A stretch of DNA of 64,000 nucleotides from Mimachlamys varia (GCA_947623455.1 OX392530.1:32581405-32645404), one strand, 5' to 3'; shown: positions 45,571 through 58,435, numbered from the stretch's first letter. The notes: generated by a model not told the origin, from the letters alone. Numbers and translations are program-made.

Positions 45571-45803
45571 TGGTTGTGAGACATCCCCTTTTTACATAGT
45601 GGGTTCTGAAATATACCCCCTATTTCAATGGCGTCATAACGAGATACCATTGTCAATTAAATTGAGGAGTTTGATCAAAAGTACTTACACAGAGGGGATA
45701 TTTCACAACTATTATTCTTATGCAATGGTAGTTCGTTATAAAACCATTGAAATTGAGGTGATATTTTAGAACTAGCTATGTAACGAGGGGGTCTCTCACA
45801 ACT
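45571..45803. repeat. Inverted duplication of a ~82-bp unit
   Basis: Segment 45571-45652 (TTGGTTGTGAGACATCCCCT...ATACCATTG) matches the reverse complement of 45723-45803 at about 75-80 percent, with a 70-base spacer. Shared blocks include TACATAG, GTTCT(G/A)AAATAT, ATTTCAATGG and ATAACGA. Weaker direct copies of GGTTGTGAG lie at 45370-45530, so this is part of an old tandem family in which some units are inverted. RNA from either strand could form a long imperfect hairpin. Confidence 0.65.
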
Positions 45804-48800
45804 ATTATGCACTGGTTGTGATCGAGATGTTCCCTCGGTTGTATTGACTGGTTCGAGAGACTAAGCAACCATTATATAACAGTAATATGGCTGAACTCTG
45901 AGCAAATGATCCGTATGTAAACTGGTGGTATTCAGGAATAAAACATATCTATTCATCGGGCGTTAACTGGCCGATCAGTGTGAGAATCAGCGCCCAGACA
46001 ATGCATCACATGCTTGACTTATTTGGTCATGGGCGTGTGTAGGTAGGACACAGGGACACTTGTTTTACATACCAGTTTTACAGGTGTGACCTTGACACAT
46101 TGCTTAGTTGTCATGTGACCATATGTAAAGTGACATATTTGTAAATATTGATTTATATTTTATATAATTTAAATGATCTTGATCACGTTCATATTTTCAA
46201 ATGACAATAGACTTTTTTTTCACGTAACAGTAAAATAAGCGGTGTAAGCCGGGTGTTTAAGTCACCGGGACACCCCAGGCTAACAGTATATGATTGTGTA
46301 TTGTGACAGTCCGATTCCTATCGGACGCCGTCAGGGGGGTGCATATTTCACACCGTATCCCAAAGATAAAACGATCAGACCGGTACATTTAAACTCGTTC
46401 AGATTATACAATTACGAAAGATTAAAGTCAGACGCATAGATTTATCGGTTCATATTCACACCTACGATTTAATATCTGTTTATGCGGGGAGGATTGAATT
46501 GATCATTAATCGTTGAATGAAGTGGTCGTTAATCCAAAAACAGGTTCGATACAATCTATCTTTTTCTCAGAGGAAGGTCCAATGAAACCGATGATATTAC
46601 GATATTTAAGATTTTTAATAAAGCATGGCATATTTATAAATTAAGATGAAGTCGTGGTGGGGAGCTAATGAATCAATGTATCTGTTTGACGTACAGTTTA
46701 CATATCTCTTTAATACCGAAATACACATTATATGAATGAAACAGTCTGTCTATGATAACGGGGAAAGGCTAACTGTTACGTTATCAAAGCGATCATGTGA
46801 CACACACGTGTACAACGTCTCAATGTCGCAATAACCCCGCCACGTCGGTATCCATTAAAATCCGATCCCATAGCTTATAGCCTGGCATAGAATTGATATT
46901 ATCATATATAGTTCGCTATGGTATTTAATTAATGTTATGTTATATAATATGTCAGAAAATCCCATAAAAACTGGTTATTATAAAACATCAAGCAAATCAG
47001 ATCGCCCGATTTAACCTCAGCAATAACGCTAACTTTGATCAGTGTGTTCTGATGATTGGACAAAAACGTGATACCCCCGAAACTATTTTTTTCATTGATA
47101 ATACTTATCAGGTGTGTATAGATAGCATTGTTCCTTTCAGTCGGATAGGATCAATTACACAATACTTTGTGTGTTAACTACACAAATCTAGAAACATTAG
47201 GGAGACGTCAATTAATATCAAATATGGATAGCATTTCTATATTTTGAATATTAATGATAGATTATTTATCATACTATTCAGGAAACAAAAGCTATGACAC
47301 TGAAATAAATCTTAATCCACGAGCAATTTAGTGTATGCGATATGAATTTCAAAGATATCCGTGATGAGGCAAGTTTCACATTATTATGACGGATATCTGG
47401 CATCGAGAATGTTTTCCTCGACTGTTCCGGCTTTTTTCAATAACCCACACGTTTATGTATACACACATATGCAGGAATCTAGTCGACCGCGGATACATAT
47501 GTCAAAACAGAAAACTAATTTAACAAATCAGTAAAAAAAAAAAAGAAAATATATTTGATAAATCTGTCTTATAATACAGCTCTGAACACGATTCCTTAAC
47601 TGTCTATAAATCAATAAAATTATGACAGAACCTACGTCATAAATTTGCATTATTAATTATATTGAAAGGAGAACAAATGAAAACGACAATAATTATATTT
47701 GATCATAACAGTTCCGTGTATATCTTAGAAAAATAGAAAACTCGTTTTTGTCCCGTCCCTTTTACATACAATGTTTTCAATATCAGAGGAAAATGTTACT
47801 TTGAATATTATGTATTGTACAGTTTGTATCATATGAAGATCAATATTTTATAATGCTACTCATGATATGCCATATTCGGAAAACTAGAATTCCGAAGACT
47901 GCCGAAAATCCCGAAGATGTTGCGATTGTCTTTGGAGACATTGCATTAAGTGGAATTGACTTACATTTATATTGCTGGTGTCGTCGGTGAATCAAAAGGC
48001 GCTTACCTTCCTGGAACGCATGGTCGTATTCTCTTTGTAATTTCTTAATGTTCTTAATGTAAATCTTACCTTTGTTTATATTTTACACTCGTTTGACAGA
48101 TTTTGAGTTCGAATCACTTCTGTTGATTAGTTAGTATTCCTGGTTATATAGTGTTTGGAAGGTAAATTTAACGAGCTACATATTCAGTGAGGATTTACTA
48201 GACTCTGTATTCTTACATCATAAAACAAGATTCTCTTTTATATTATCATTATTTATATTGTTATATTATAGTACATATTATTTCGAACAGGCATCTTATG
48301 CTACATTTCGCCTATGCCGTCTTAGATCAATAAATAAATATACATAATTTCATGAAGCGTCCTATCTAGCTAACATAAGCTACTCAGTAAATGTTTTAAC
48401 AATCAATACGATTAATCAATAAAATTCTAAAGAATTCGCAGGACCTGCCTTACCAGGAGCTTATTACTAGTCTTACGCCGCATTGCTAATATCTCCTTGA
48501 ATGGTGTTCAGTTGGTTATGGGACCGTGCGTCCATCGACAACTTTTATTGTGCCGCCCACTTGTCTACTGCAGCAGAGATGCCGCAGCATCTAACCCAGA
48601 CCATTTTATAGTCTACCTGGGTTTGATGGATGTGCCTTGGCTTTCCGTTTTGTACATTCGCGTACATAACCATCATCGGATAACGATGGTTAACCTTCTG
48701 TCTGTTCTGCTCTAAGAGCCTTCTTAAAGTTTAAATAATTACTGCGGAATAATTAATACCAAAACATTCAAGACTTCTACCATAGATGATCTAGATAATT

Positions 48801-51800
48801 TGTTTTAAGAGCTACAAATAGAAATAGTTGGTTTGACTTTTATCCTTTAAAATACAAAATGTATATTAAACCGATGATTTGTTAATGTCAGTAGGACACG
48901 AATGTTTGACCTTTAAGGATGTGATTACATCGGATGTAAAGAATGTCCTTTAATTACTGATCATCCAACTTAGCCATGGGCACCGTGTCCGGTTTTTAAA
49001 GCAGACATCAAAATAACGTTGTTAGCTTATTATTTCAAGTTTTTTGCATCAAATTCAAGAATCCGTCAAACAGATTTTCTCTCTTGACAATCCATGTTGC
49101 AGCCCATAGGGTCACTTTTTACTTATTAAAAAAGTAAGTGTCTTCTTTTCTTTACTTCCTTGACAGCGACGCAAAATTGTACGCATGCTTAAATGTCGTT
49201 CTGCTTGTTTCAGTATTGTGTTTTACCTGTCAACTTTAAATATGATACATAAACTTGCCTGGCTGTCAGAATCTGATACGCGGGAACATGTTTTTACCTA
49301 ATGTCGATTCGTTTTTGTTAATTGTAACAGCTTAGATCAGTCGATAGGACCAGAAGAATGTGGGCAAATATTTAGAATGTTAAAAACCACTTTATCATTG
49401 AATAGTTTTAAAAGAAAAAAATACGTTTTATAAAACGTAGCTATGCAGTGTGTAAACAAAATGTATGTGTGTCACTCGGCTTTGTGCCCCGAAGTAGAAC
49501 ACTGAGAGGTGCTGATGGATAGATAACTGGGCGCGATGCCCATCTAATTTGTCTGTATATATATCGCGGGGCTGCCAGGCTGACCCCCCGCGTTGTCACC
49601 TGTCCACGATTTGTCCTCACGTCACGCAGACTTTTGTCCTCCTCACGATAAACGGTGATTAAGGAAGGTACATAATCTATTTGGTGCACCGACATTGACC
49701 TCAAGATCCTATCAAATCATATTTACAGAACATGCATGTATTTTAATCTTATGTAATACGTATGGAAGGTGAATTTGGGGTGATGTTCGGAAGGCGAATG
49801 CTCGTCTGTGTTTGGTGGTGAACGCCCTGGCAACAATTACTACCATATTAAGCCGAACGTGGAGACTACGCCGAAGAAAACGAAGAACAGCAATGTGAGA
49901 AGGGAAAGAAATGTATCTGTAAGAGTTGCAATGGGACACATCACATCAATTTTGGTTATTTAAATGCCCCTTACAAAATAACAGATTACCAACCCACCCT
50001 ACTCCAACAACCCCCAAACCCCAAACACCAACTCCACAAGAGGTCACAGATTAATCGTCCTTTCCGTGCACGCATCTAGAAACAGTACAATGCTCAAAAT
50101 CATGGCAATTTGGTGTCGCCTTATTTTGTTGGACGACTAGAAGTGTTACACGTAGTTTCAACACCTGCGGAATCTACTTCTGTTGTTAATTTAGGAGAAG
50201 ACATCTGCATGATAACCGAAAGATACAGTTTCTGGGAAGCGTAACATCTATCGTTTATCTCAACCACTATACAAGATGTTAACTTGCCAAGGTTAAAAGG
50301 AGCCAGCAATGTGACTTGACGAATCGCATCCAGCTCAACACAGAATCATGCTTTTTGTGTATTAAATCAAATATTTGGGTTACATTAATTATTTCACATG
50401 TACGTAAATTGAAAAGCACAGCTGCTTTGATATGTCCTCAGCAATTAAACGATATCCTCAATAACATGTTTAAATGTAATCCTAAGACAACTACGTCACT
50501 TGTCAAAAGGGCGATCAACAACAGTTCACTTCAGTCACAATGTCTCTCCGTGTGTTTGTCTTCTTTGCACCTAGGGACTGTATATTACGTTGGGTCGGTA
50601 TGTGCCCACTCTTCAATAATTACCGGTTATAGCCTTACTTGGTGAATATTTCCAGTTGTCTATGTTTCTCAAATTTCTAAGTAGTTCCACATGAACAGAC
50701 AGCTTTGTGGGTGTAGAAAACTGAAGGATTATTCAGCAGAAAATCGCACTGTCTATGACCTGTATGGGAAGCAATAAGCTGTGTCGTTATGTCGGATTTC
50801 ACGGATAAGTGTGCCTTTATTCTAAGTATCTGATCGGAATTCATAATTGCTCCGTAAACTGTTTGACTGTGACGCGAGTTGAATATACGTCAACGTTAGC
50901 GGTCAGCTATATCCTTCCGATCTGGACCCCTTGCGTTGCTACATGTACATATTATGTTAAAATATACAGGTAACTCACATGGAACCATGGACAGATAACA
51001 GGTGTTTAAAACGTGATACGCTAAAAACAATTGTCACCATTACAGGTGACACAGATCTGCCTGTACAGTTTAATAATCTTTACGTTTCCAAAAATTATAG
51101 CGAAACAATACGACCGAGTAGTAGATAATACGTTAAATACATTAGAGAAATATGTGATAAACATTAAACGTATTGTTACACAACAAAATGTTCCCGCATA
51201 TTTGATACGACCGATAGACTTGAACCATTATGCTAACTGTCGCGTGCGTCAGAAATTGGACACGCGCTCCTTAACCTATGACCTTGACTTACTGTTGGCG
51301 CTAATCGTCGAGCTTTAACTGGCAGTCACATTTTTGCCCTTTCTCTATCTACCGTGGACATCGGTGTTTAGAGCAGGTCTCATCTTATTATGCACTGATT
51401 AATGAGAAAACCTCTCTCCGTAACGTAATCACAGGCGACACGCAACGTCGTTTCACCTTGTCATACAATTACAGGGAGGTAGGCCTTACACAGCTGCCAG
51501 CTTGAGTTTCTTTTATAATTAAAAAATAACTGTTACAGTCAAATAGTAATGACTTGACATTTCTATAAATATATTGTTTGTTTTCTGTGGTTTACCTGTA
51601 AGCTTATCAGAGTGTTCTGCGTATATTATTTTGGTTTGAACCGCACAATCACTTACTATTATATTAAGTAATGTCTTCTTTATAGGTCTAAATTAAGGAA
51701 TCCCGCAGCACTGCTAAAACTGTATGACTTCAGTATTGGAAGGTTTATTCCGCATAACCATAGCCATGATTATAATTTCCTAATGGTAGTATCGGTAATA

Positions 51801-51957
51801 TAAATGAATTAGAATATTTGAAATATTCGTGTGTGCCATTGTCAATGGTTGGACACAAACACATCGAGCGTATGTTCTGACTTCAATTTTTCAATTTTTA
51901 AGTATTCACCACTTCTGCTTGTTAATGATTTTATTTTTTCTGTGCTATTTTCATATA
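45804..51957. other. Six-kilobase stretch with no called gene
   Basis: AT-rich unique DNA. A minus-strand ATGCGTTCCAGGAAG directly before GTAAGC at 48006-48024 could be a five-codon first exon but is too short to call. The plus-strand frame at 51031-51318 (from TTG, preceded by ATTGTCACCATTACAG) has protein-like composition but no ATG or family match. Frames at 48497-48715, 49441-49939 and 50316-50645 are not supported. Confidence 0.4.
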
Positions 51958-53940
51958 GTACGTGTATGATTTGACGCCACCTACGGGTTGACTAACGACA
52001 AACAAGGCACGTGTATGGTTTGACGTCACCTACGTAATGACTACAGACAAACAGGGCACGTGTATGGTTTGACGTCACCGACGTAATGACTACAGACAAA
52101 CAGGGCACGTGTATGGTATGACATCACCTACGGGTTGATTACAGACAAACAGGGCACGTGTATGATTTGACGTCACCTACAGGTTGACTACAAACAAACA
52201 AGGCACGTGAATGGTATGACGTCACCTAGAGGTAGACTACAGACAAAAAGGGCACGTGTATGATTTGACGTCACCTACGGGTTGACTACAGACAAACAAG
52301 GCACGTGTATGGTTTGACGTCACCTACGGGTTGACTACAGAAAAACAAGGCACGTGTATGGTTTGACGTCACCTACGGGTTGACTTCAGACAAACAAGGC
52401 ACGTGTATGGTTTGACGTCACCTACGGGTTGACTACAGACAAACAGGGCACGGGTATGGTTTGACGTCACCTACGGGTTGACTACAGACAAACAGGGCAC
52501 GTGTATGGTATGACGTCACATACAGGTTGACTACAGACAAACAGGGCACGTGTATGGTTTGACGTCACATACAGGTTGACTACAGACAAACAGGGCACGT
52601 GTATGGTATGACGTCACCTACGTAATGACTACAGACAAACAGGGCACGTGTATGGTATGACGTCACCTACGAGTTGACTACAGACAAACAGGGCACGTGT
52701 ATGGTATGACGTCACCTACGGGTTGACTACAGACAAACAGGGCACGTGTATGGTATGACGTCACCTACGGGTTGACTACAAACAAACAAGGCACGTAATG
52801 GTATGACGTCACCTACAGGTAGACTACAGACAAACAGGGCACGTGTATGATTTGACGTCACCTACAGGTTGACTACAAACAAACAAGGCACGTGTATGGT
52901 TTGACGTCACCTACGGGTTGACTACAAACAAGCAGGGCACGTGTATGATTTGACGTCACCTACAGGTTGACTTCAAACAGACAGGGCACGTGTATGATTT
53001 GACGTCACCTACAGGTTGACTACAAACAAACAGGGCACGTGTATGGTTTGACGTCACCTACGTAATGACTACAGACAAACAGGGCACGTGTATGGTTTGA
53101 CGTCACCTACGGGTTGATTACAGACAAACAGGGCACGTGTATGGTATGACGTCACCTACGTAATGACTACAGACAAACAAGACACGTGTATGGTTTGACG
53201 TCACCTACGGGTTGATTACAGACAAACAGGGCACGTGTATGGTATGACGTCACATACAGGTTGATTACAGACAAACAAGGCACGAGTATGATTTGACGTC
53301 ACCTACAGGTAGACTACAGACAAACAGGGCACGTGTATGGTATGACGTCACCTACGGGTTAACTACAGACAAACAGGGCACGTGTATGGTTTGACGTCAC
53401 CTACGGGTTGACTACAGACAAACAGGGCACGTGTATGGTATGACGTCACCTACGGGTTGACTACAGACAAACAGGGCACGTGTATGGTATGACGTCACCT
53501 ACGGGTTGACTACAGACAAACAGGGCACGTGTATGGTTTGACGTCACCTACGGGTTGACTACAGACAAACAAGGCACGTGTATGGTTTGACTTCACCTAC
53601 AGGTTGACTACAAACAAACAAGGCACGTGTATGGTTTGACGTCACCTACGGGTTGACTATAGACAAACAAGGCACGTGTATGATTTGACGTCACCTACAG
53701 GTTGACTACAGACAAACAGGACACGTGTATGGTATGACGTCACCTACGGGTTAACTACAGACAAACAAGGCACGTGTATGGTTTGACGTCACCTAGGGGT
53801 TAACTACAGACAAACAAGACACTCGTATGGTTTGACGTCACATACGGGTTAACTACAGACAAATAAGACACGTGTATGGTTTGACTTCACCTAGGGGTTA
53901 ACTACAGACAAATAGGGCACGTGTATGATTTGACGTCATT
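51958..53940. repeat. 49-bp minisatellite, about 40 copies, each with CRE and E-box
   Basis: Unit TGACGTCACCTACGGGTTGA plus CTACAGACAAACAGGGCACGTGTATGGTT in pieces, 49 bp. Variation is confined mostly to CTACGGGTTG/CTACGTAATG/CTACAGGTTG, CAGGGC/CAAGGC and GGTTTG/GGTATG/GATTTG. TGACGTCA is intact in nearly all units; exceptions are TGACGCCA in the first, one TGACATCA and two TGACTTCA. CACGTG is intact in nearly all. CACGTG and the next TGACGTCA are separated by seven bases. Three CpGs per unit. No frame persists through it. Confidence 0.96.
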
Positions 53941-54178
53941 GAATACAAATAAGTTCACGATTGATAGGTTGAAGTCAGTGAAACTCATTTTATCTATACA
54001 TATGTGTTGAAGCTGTCTTTTTGTTTTTGTTCGTTTGTTTGTTTGTTTGCTTGTTTTGTTTTGTTTATCGATTGAAGACCAATATAAAGTATTAAAAGTG
54101 AAAATAAAAATACCATGAAACCATAATTCTATCTCAAAATCGGTTGATGAAGAAAGGCAGAAAGGAAAGATTTTAAAC
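53941..54178. other. Flank with a short GTTT simple repeat
   Basis: GTTT repeats occupy about 54024-54066. The minus-strand frame at 53902-54291 covers this, the array edge and the dispersed-repeat fragment, and is not regarded as a gene. Confidence 0.5.
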
Positions 54179-54251
54179 GGAGAACCTCGAAATGAGTATA
54201 AGAGAATAAAATCAGGTGTTCCGAAAGAGTAAGCGTCTTCTGCTTCATCGA
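54179..54251 (-). repeat. Dispersed repeat fragment, copy 2 (pairs with 6628-6700)
   Basis: The minus strand reads TCGATGAAGCAGAAGACGCT and continues through TTATTCTCTTA to GGTTCTCC, matching the plus-strand copy at 6628-6700 at about 80 percent over 73 nt. The shared boundaries suggest a defined conserved module. Element type unknown. Confidence 0.6.
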
Positions 54252-54898
54252 CTACACCCAACCTGTACATCAAGTTCACATCAAAGAACATGTCACGTCC
54301 TCAATGTGAGAAGTTAGGCACCATTCTCAATCACAAGGGTGAGAAATAAGGCATCATTTTCAATCACAAGGTAGGAGCTTACGTCAATGAAAACGTACTG
54401 TACAGTATATAGTGTGCCTTCTACATGCATAACCTGGCGTCATTTAAAACGTATTTATACCTGGTGCATATTGAGTATAGACAGACACGAAGAAATCGAA
54501 TCGTTTCCATTAACTCTTTTTAATATAGATAAGTAACTTATTTTTCATACCGTTCATTATTGATTATCGATCGCGCTGTTTGTATCTGCTGACGTCATTG
54601 GCAATCGAGATGAGATCCCGAATAGTGTATGTGTATATTTATTCCCGTCATTAGTTATTGTCAGTACTCCTTTGTGTACATAATGTTGACATAATTTATC
54701 ACAGAGCATAGACCAATACTGTGTGTTTTTCTTATAACGTCATTGATTAGTACAAGATTATCGACTGTTGATTTCGTGTCGCGGATTTCGTCATCTCGGT
54801 ATACCTACGAGATTTGTGGCGTTATGTAAATATTGAAGGATGGTGAAAATGGTTCTTAGATATATAAGGATCAATTTGTCAAGTGTACAATCTTTCGT
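54252..54898. other. Unique AT-rich sequence
   Basis: TATATAAG at 54860 lies about 39 bases upstream of the ATG at 54899 and could be a TATA box for it. Otherwise nothing was recognised. Confidence 0.4.
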
Positions 54899-55213
54899 AT
54901 GGTTAGGCGTGCTACCAGTGATGATACGAACTGCCGTCCCGACATTGTAGGAGTGGAGGGACGCACAGCTGCACAGCGAGGGACACTCCGCAATTATAAC
55001 CGAAACACATTGCCATTCCTAGTACTTACAAAAGCGTCTGGCCGTAGGCCCCTGGGGACAAGTCGTCATTAGGACAAACGCCCACATACCCGTGAAGTCC
55101 TGGTCTGGCACGGGGACGGGTGGTACGGCCAACGTTTGGCACGCAGAGATGGAAATCGTCGTGGGTCTAGAAAGACGCGAAGTAGCCCAAAGACATGTAC
55201 ACCCAGTGCTTAA
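54899..55213 (+). pseudogene. Possible decayed coding sequence: 104-codon frame with one in-frame TAG
   Basis: From ATG 54899 the frame is open for 57 codons to TAG (55070-55072). The same frame then stays open for 46 more codons to TAA (55211-55213). The block is markedly richer in GC than the AT-rich sequence on both sides. The predicted product is Arg-rich throughout, more so in the second half (RRDGNRRGSRKTRSS). A TATATAAG lies about 39 bases upstream. No family is recognised. Either the TAG disables a former gene, or it is a short ORF with coincidental extension. Other frames also contain moderately long open runs, which weakens the case. Confidence 0.22.
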
Positions 55214-55980
55214 ACGTTAAAGGGGCCAAATTACAGTTACAATAGGAATGTTCTATGTATATATATTCTCATTAATCAATGTCAGCTAGCTGCTATTTTT
55301 ACGTAGGCAATTGATACAATTTGATTTTTAAGAATCAATTAATTTGTATAAATGTTTTCGCGCAAATAAGTTTTAATTTTCTTTAAGTGGCACTGTGGAA
55401 TTCGGTTTGTCCCTGTGAGATAAGACGCGATGATCGGTGTAGATAATACACGTTATTATCACAGATCTATAAATTACAATATCGCTGGTGTAATGTCCGT
55501 CAATGTCTTGATCGTAACACCGATCAGCGCCATAGGTCAGATACGGGTAGAGATAGGAAACCGCAGTACAAGTCGACATACGGGCGGTACACTCGTCCGT
55601 CTGCTGCAACACGTCACACACCAGGGGGACGGACGGGGACCAGGTCCAGTGTATACCCCGGTCTAAATCCTAATATACCGTGGTCCCAATTAGATTAATT
55701 AATATACAGATATAAATCTTATACATAGAGTAATTAAGTGTTTGACAACGCCACGGCTTGAAGTGGACGAGTTCGTGTTGAAATATTTTTACAAGAGAAT
55801 TGACAGGTCATCGTGACGGTTGATAATTGGTGATTTTGTTCCGTCTTCGTACGGATTTATCGACCTAGTTCTGCCCGACTACCTTGTGGTTACCGTCTAT
55901 GCTTGGCGATGTGCATTCATATATCCATGTTGATAGTCTTATTGTTTTGCATTCAGCCAATAGATCGAATATTACATTTC
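55214..55980. other. Unique sequence with a weak minus-strand exon candidate
   Basis: On the minus strand CCCCCTGGTGTGTGACGTGTTGCAG ends just before 55603 in pieces resembling an acceptor. A frame with several Cys (TDECTARMSTCTAVSYLYPY) then runs to a stop at 55373. The plus strand of the same block is also open (55430-55666). I do not call either. Confidence 0.25.
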
Positions 55981-56055
55981 ACAACCGTTAACCTATCCTC
56001 GATATCCAGGGGTTACGATCACCTTCGCTCTCTACACCCCTGGAATATGTGATGG
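55981..56055 (+). repeat. 75-bp direct repeat, left copy, hairpin-containing
   Basis: Starts ACAACCGTTAACCTATCCTC and contains CCAGGGGT...ACCCCTGG, an 8-base inverted pair around 22 bases. It is identical to 56391-56465 except for two substitutions (CCTTCGC/CCTACGC and TGTGATGG/TGTCATGG). The pair flanks 335 bp. The sequence resembles a dispersed bivalve repeat I have a general impression of, but no name is claimed. Confidence 0.8.
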
Positions 56056-56390
56056 CAAAAATGAAAGCTCCGTGTGCGACACCTTGTTGATGAGAGAAGA
56101 AGACTGGTTCGACCTTTTCATGTTCATCAAAAGAATATCGTGGTCACATAACGGTAAAAATTGACAGCCTTTGAAGTCGGTTGCGGCTCCTTTGTAATCT
56201 CCAAAGGACAGACTTTTTTTTACCTGAGCGCGCCTCCAGTACCAGGTTCTTATTTCGCCATATTAACCTAATGCGTAGTAATGTACAAAAACTAAAATAC
56301 CACCCTGTATGTTGTTTAACCATGTTCCATGCATAAAGAATTATCAATATCGAAATCATCGACGACACTATTTATTTATAGCTGGCGTTA

Positions 56391-56465
56391 ACAACCGTTA
56401 ACCTATCCTCGATATCCAGGGGTTACGATCACCTACGCTCTCTACACCCCTGGAATATGTCATGG
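56391..56465 (+). repeat. 75-bp direct repeat, right copy, hairpin-containing
   Basis: Second copy of the repeat at 55981-56055, in the same orientation and 410 bp to the right. High identity over exactly this block, with unrelated sequence outside, implies either a recent segmental event or two copies bounding one element. The 335-bp interior contains no long frame. Confidence 0.8.
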
Positions 56466-56734
56466 TGTGAGGGGGAAAAGCATAGTTGTTTTAGGAGCAA
56501 TGTGCGTTTTGCGCCCTTCAGCGTTCACTGGCATCATTTACGCTGTAAGACTACTAAACTACGGACATGGGATCATATTGAAACACAATATCAGGGCAAT
56601 GTTATCCCAAACATCGAGCCTGCAAAAACCTACATTGTTCCAACTTCTTGTGCTTCGTCAGTGACAAAATTGAATATACAATTTATTTATTTTATAACAA
56701 TTATGAAACAAGTTATATAACTTATATTAATCGT

Positions 56735-56895
56735 TCCTGTTGGCTCGGATGTAAGCGCACGAAGGGTCTTATTATGGAAGGAAACCCACGTGGTCGGGCA
56801 GGTGACCCCAAACCTATTAACGTCCAATAGGAGAATCGAACCCCGGCCGTCTTGGTGAAGGCAAGTGTGCTATCGATAGCACTGCAGTGACCGAA
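56735..56895 (-). mobile_element. tRNA-derived SINE, moderately diverged
   Basis: On the minus strand a tRNA-like head (AGCACACTTGCCTTCACCAA) leads to GGCCGGGGTTCGATTCTCC with the B box GTTCGATTC. The A-box region is altered (TATCGATAGCAC). The body GTGGGTTTCCTTCCATAATA and CCCTTCGTGCGCTTACATCC matches the 3' fragment at 17533-17670. The left (3') end blends into AT-rich sequence near 56735. The small plus-strand frame ending at 56830 is a by-product. Confidence 0.68.
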
Positions 56896-58435
56896 TTGAC
56901 GGTCTTTATTGCCAGGAACGCACCTACTCTATAGAATTAAGCGATAATAAACGTAGTGCCAAGTCTCGTGAACCATGTTGTTTGGGTTTAGAGCCCCATG
57001 GCGTGTCACCAGCCTTCCCGGTAACGTGACCCGTGGGTACCTGTAATGTGACCTATTGGTCCCGGCATTCCCTGCACCTCTCATGTGTCCCGCATGACGT
57101 CGGGTGCAGGCCCGACGTATAAACACGCTTGTTTATGGTGACAGTGACGTTTATAACCAAAATAAAAATCACATGAGTATTTTCCCTGTCCTCATCTGTA
57201 AGCTACCCCGATCGGGCCCACACACAGGTTGTCTCGAGCTGTCGGGGTACTCTGGGTGTTCGCCGTTTTTAACAAATCCCGGCTGATGGCGATGTAGAGT
57301 CGTAGCTAGCGTGAAATGGAAGGGTTATCACTAATGTACGGATGTGGAGGGGAGATTCGTATCTCAGTACTTGTGTGGTATTGTCAAAATAATATAGAAT
57401 TGATGCAAAAAAAAAGATTTATCGCTTCCATACAAAGATAATTCTTGCATATATATCATGAAAAATTATCCTAAAATGCACCTCGGTATAGCGTACGTAC
57501 AAATTGCCTGTTGTCTTGGTTTTATTTTATTTTGACATCAGCGTCAGGATTGTGCTTCCTGTTCGGTCCATATTGTATTTGACGAAATATATATTCCGAA
57601 AAAAACATCGTTCACGGTCTGAATACAGCATAGAAGTTTCTTTTTTACGTGCGTAAACCATCCCCAATGCCGCCTACAAGAGCCCACCAATATTCCTACC
57701 ACAGACCTCTCAGATTGTGAAGGAGAAAATGTGTGACTGGTATATGCAGCACTTATTAAATTTCCATGCAAATTTATGTTTTTGTGTAGTGTGGTTTTTT
57801 TTCAGATCGAGCAGTTTTGTCTGGTTTGGCGGAGATTATATTTTTCATTTTGAATAGCAATTCAATGCAAGCACATAAATCCTATTTTTGAACAGTTCAA
57901 AACAACAACAAAACTTGACGATACGCATGCGCATATAAAAGATTTAAAATTAAGATGTCAGCTCTGATACATGCATTAACAAGTAATTAAAGATGTGTGA
58001 ATGTGCATTCGTGCATGGCAGCGCGCTGGGTCACGGCACCGGAAATGGGGATCAACTGTGTGCGATTCTAATGACGTAAAACAAGAAACAATAATTAAAA
58101 CAAATATGTACACATTGGTATATAACACGTGGAAACACACACCTGTACAATAATATATATAGCTAGAGTCACTATACAGTCCTTTCTGGTTGTAAGGTGT
58201 GTATTACACGGAGAATTAGGATAGAAAAAAAAACGTGGAACATACCTTCTGCTATATCACGGTGGAACTTGTAGGGCATTGCTTTATCCGTTTTTATTCA
58301 TACTTGTGAAGGAACTCCGTAATATCCACGTTGTACTGTACGGACATCCACGTGGTACTTGTGATGACACTATAGGTAAAGTACTTGTTTTGTCCACTTT
58401 CTGTTTATGAGGACAATTTTATAATCGTGTAGTAC
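56896..58435. other. Unique sequence
   Basis: No exon or repeat is supported. Diverged copies of the next 31-bp unit (GGTGGAACTTGTAG, GTGGTACTTGTGATG) begin near 58250. Confidence 0.45.

Noticed and set aside
55373..55666. Open frames on both strands of the same block
   Set aside because: Mutually exclusive, no donor, and no family match; mentioned only in the region note.
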